Source of the DNA: Clostridia bacterium | GTDB lineage: Bacteria; Bacillota; Clostridia; UBA1381; UBA9506 | Length of the DNA: 64,000 nt | Assembly (NCBI GenBank): GCA_017399695.1 | Contig: JAFQBK010000015.1 | Span: 86,852-150,851 of the forward strand | Reading direction: 5' to 3' | Shown here: in pieces, positions 63,285 to 64,000 of the stretch | Layout: each line of letters starts with the position of its first letter | How positions within the stretch are numbered: the stretch's first letter is position 1 | Position numbers and translations under genes: made by a program | Notes under the pieces: model-generated | The model's input: the letters and a program-made list of their open reading frames with translations, nothing else | What the model was told of the DNA's origin: nothing | Database searches by the model: none

Positions 63285-63345
63285 TGGCGGAGAGGGAGGG
63301 ATTCGAACCCTCGAACGGGTATTAGCCGTTACACGATTTCCAATC
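63285..63345 (-). mobile_element. attL-like site: truncated 3' part of tRNA-Ser(GGA)
   Basis: On the minus strand the sequence matches a class II tRNA-Ser from the anticodon loop (TTGGAAA, anticodon GGA) through the long variable arm, T-arm GAGGG TTCGAAT CCCTC and acceptor CCTCTCC with GCCA. The 5' half is missing: the sequence diverges in the anticodon stem, where AAAGA replaces the expected CACGA. This is the footprint of an integrase that recombines in the anticodon region; the complete tRNA should lie at the far end of the element, outside the window. Confidence 0.75.
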
Positions 63346-63406
63346 TTTTGGAATGTTGTAACGATAGTGAAAATAAATACAAAATGTTTGAAAATAATTA
63401 TAGATA

Positions 63407-63455
63407 AAAAACGGTTTAAACTCGGATAAATACGGGTTTGAGCCGTTTTTTTGTG
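63407..63455. terminator. Long hairpin inside the integrated element
   Basis: 15-bp stem with two GU pairs (63407-63421 with 63436-63450), 14-nt loop, T run on the plus strand and on the minus strand. Confidence 0.75.
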
Positions 63456-63519
63456 TCCAAAGGTGCTTTGCGGGCAATAAAAATTTTAGATTTTATAAAA
63501 AGATTAAATTTCTGAAAGT

Positions 63520-63550
63520 TTTTGGGAACTTTTTGGGAATTTTTTGGAAC
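63520..63550 (+). repeat. Three tandem TTTTTGGGAAC-type repeats
   Basis: TTTTTGGGAAC, TTTTTGGGAAT and TTTTTTGGAAC follow each other with an 11-bp period, about one helical turn, between the att site and the excisionase-like gene. Candidate arm-type integrase or Xis/regulator sites. Confidence 0.6.
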
Positions 63551-63596
63551 AGATTATCATTTACCATTGAAAATGTATAAAAAGAGGTGTGGAATT

Positions 63597-64000
63597 ATGT
63601 GTTTGACACAAAAGGTGGACAAAAAATATCTTACAAAAGCAGAATTTTGTGATTTTTGCGGAATTTCCAAATCAACGGGATACCAGTTAATGAAAAATCG
63701 AAAAGTTGAATTTGTAAAGTGTTGTGAGGGCTTGTTGCACTTTTACGAGATTCCGATTGAAGAAGCATATCGCTATCTTCAGGAAAAGGAATTAAAAAAT
63801 AAATTGCCCGGTGATTACCAGAAGAGGATTAAAAAATATTATAGAGACAAGCTTAAATCTTACGACGATCTTATTTACACAAAGGATATCATGGAGATTA
63901 CCGGTTACGGAAAGGAAGCGGTAAGGAACTGGATTAACAGTGAAAAACTACTCGGTATTATTGTTAGAAGAAAATTTTGCGTAGCTAAAGAAGATTTGTT
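63597..64000 (+). CDS. Excisionase-like DNA-binding protein, partial
   Basis: Open from ATG 63597 (AAGAGGTGTGGAATT upstream) to the end of the window, 134 residues seen. Two MerR/Xis-like winged-helix units: KAEFCDFCGISKSTGYQLMK near the start, and TKDIMEITGYGKEAVRNWIN in the second half. Such proteins occur beside tyrosine integrases in conjugative and phage-like elements. The low GC of this stretch and the adjoining attL support a mobile-element gene; the integrase is presumably to the right. Confidence 0.7.
   Translation, partial: MCLTQKVDKKYLTKAEFCDFCGISKSTGYQLMKNRKVEFVKCCEGLLHFYEIPIEEAYRYLQEKELKNKLPGDYQKRIKKYYRDKLKSYDDLIYTKDIMEITGYGKEAVRNWINSEKLLGIIVRRKFCVAKEDL

Noticed and set aside
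63285..63345. A functional tRNA-Ser gene
   Set aside because: The 5' acceptor strand, D-arm and half of the anticodon stem are missing, and no promoter is seen on the minus strand.

Overview
The window comes from a low-to-mid GC Firmicute, most likely a spore-forming gut-type member of class Clostridia. Signs of this are the CIRCE-controlled groESL operon, Veg, YqzL between era and recO, a type III glutamine synthetase, the TIGR03960/DUF2344 radical-SAM pair, DUF6472 and two CotF-like spore coat proteins. Promoters are mostly near-consensus sigma-A (TTGACA/TATAAT, 16-18 bp spacer) and genes are usually closed by clear intrinsic terminators. I cannot name the genus; an Oscillospirales/Christensenellales-type commensal is a guess.

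Layout. 1-3.7 kb: yigZ-like gene, a riboswitch-like leader ahead of a 56-aa gene, hflX and a BaiN-type flavoprotein. 3.9-8.4 kb: groESL, metallo-beta-lactamase-fold hydrolase, HAD phosphatase, mntP. 8.4-9.0 kb: first copy of a 576-bp noncoding repeat with terminal inverted repeats. 9-14 kb: a processive-type family 2 glycosyltransferase, gltX, and an anchored GH26-like protein. 14-18 kb: secA-prfB, with the RF2 programmed frameshift. 18.0-18.6 kb: second, inverted copy of the repeat. 18.7-22.1 kb: a leftward catabolic-looking cluster (creatinase-like, ASRT-family, creatininase-family, DUF4432). 22.3-25.3 kb: veg, esterase, ppa, then an AT-rich XRE regulator plus secreted protein. 25.3-25.8 kb: tRNA-Glu with tRNA-derived repeat cassettes. 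26-43 kb: a long rightward run of envelope and housekeeping genes (tagA-like, era-yqzL-recO, radical SAM pair, GSIII, rsmB-rlmN-stp-prkC-rsgA-rpe-thiN, fabV). 44-46 kb: two orphan sugar-type ABC permeases. 46.2-46.7 kb: a strongly promoted, heavily structured RNA directly ahead of potABCD. 50.7-54.2 kb: spore coat genes and leuCDB. 54.4-61.9 kb: nagA and an ASKHA kinase, MaoC, a TetR-controlled membrane pair, tautomerase, SdpR/SdpI, nitroreductase, DUF6512. 61.9-64 kb: AT-rich XRE and SLOG genes, three tRNA-Ser-derived fragments, and the left end of an element integrated in tRNA-Ser(GGA), with an excisionase-like gene running off the window.

The core genes are ordinary. The noncoding and junction DNA is not: (1) an orphan riboswitch-like leader at 719-930, (2) a ~420-nt multi-hairpin RNA at 46267-46688, (3) a MITE-like dispersed repeat present twice, and (4) tRNA-mimicking cassettes at two tRNA loci that share a ~105-bp module and each sit beside a divergent XRE-regulator/cargo pair. 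All positions and motifs were read by eye; no database search or folding program was run.
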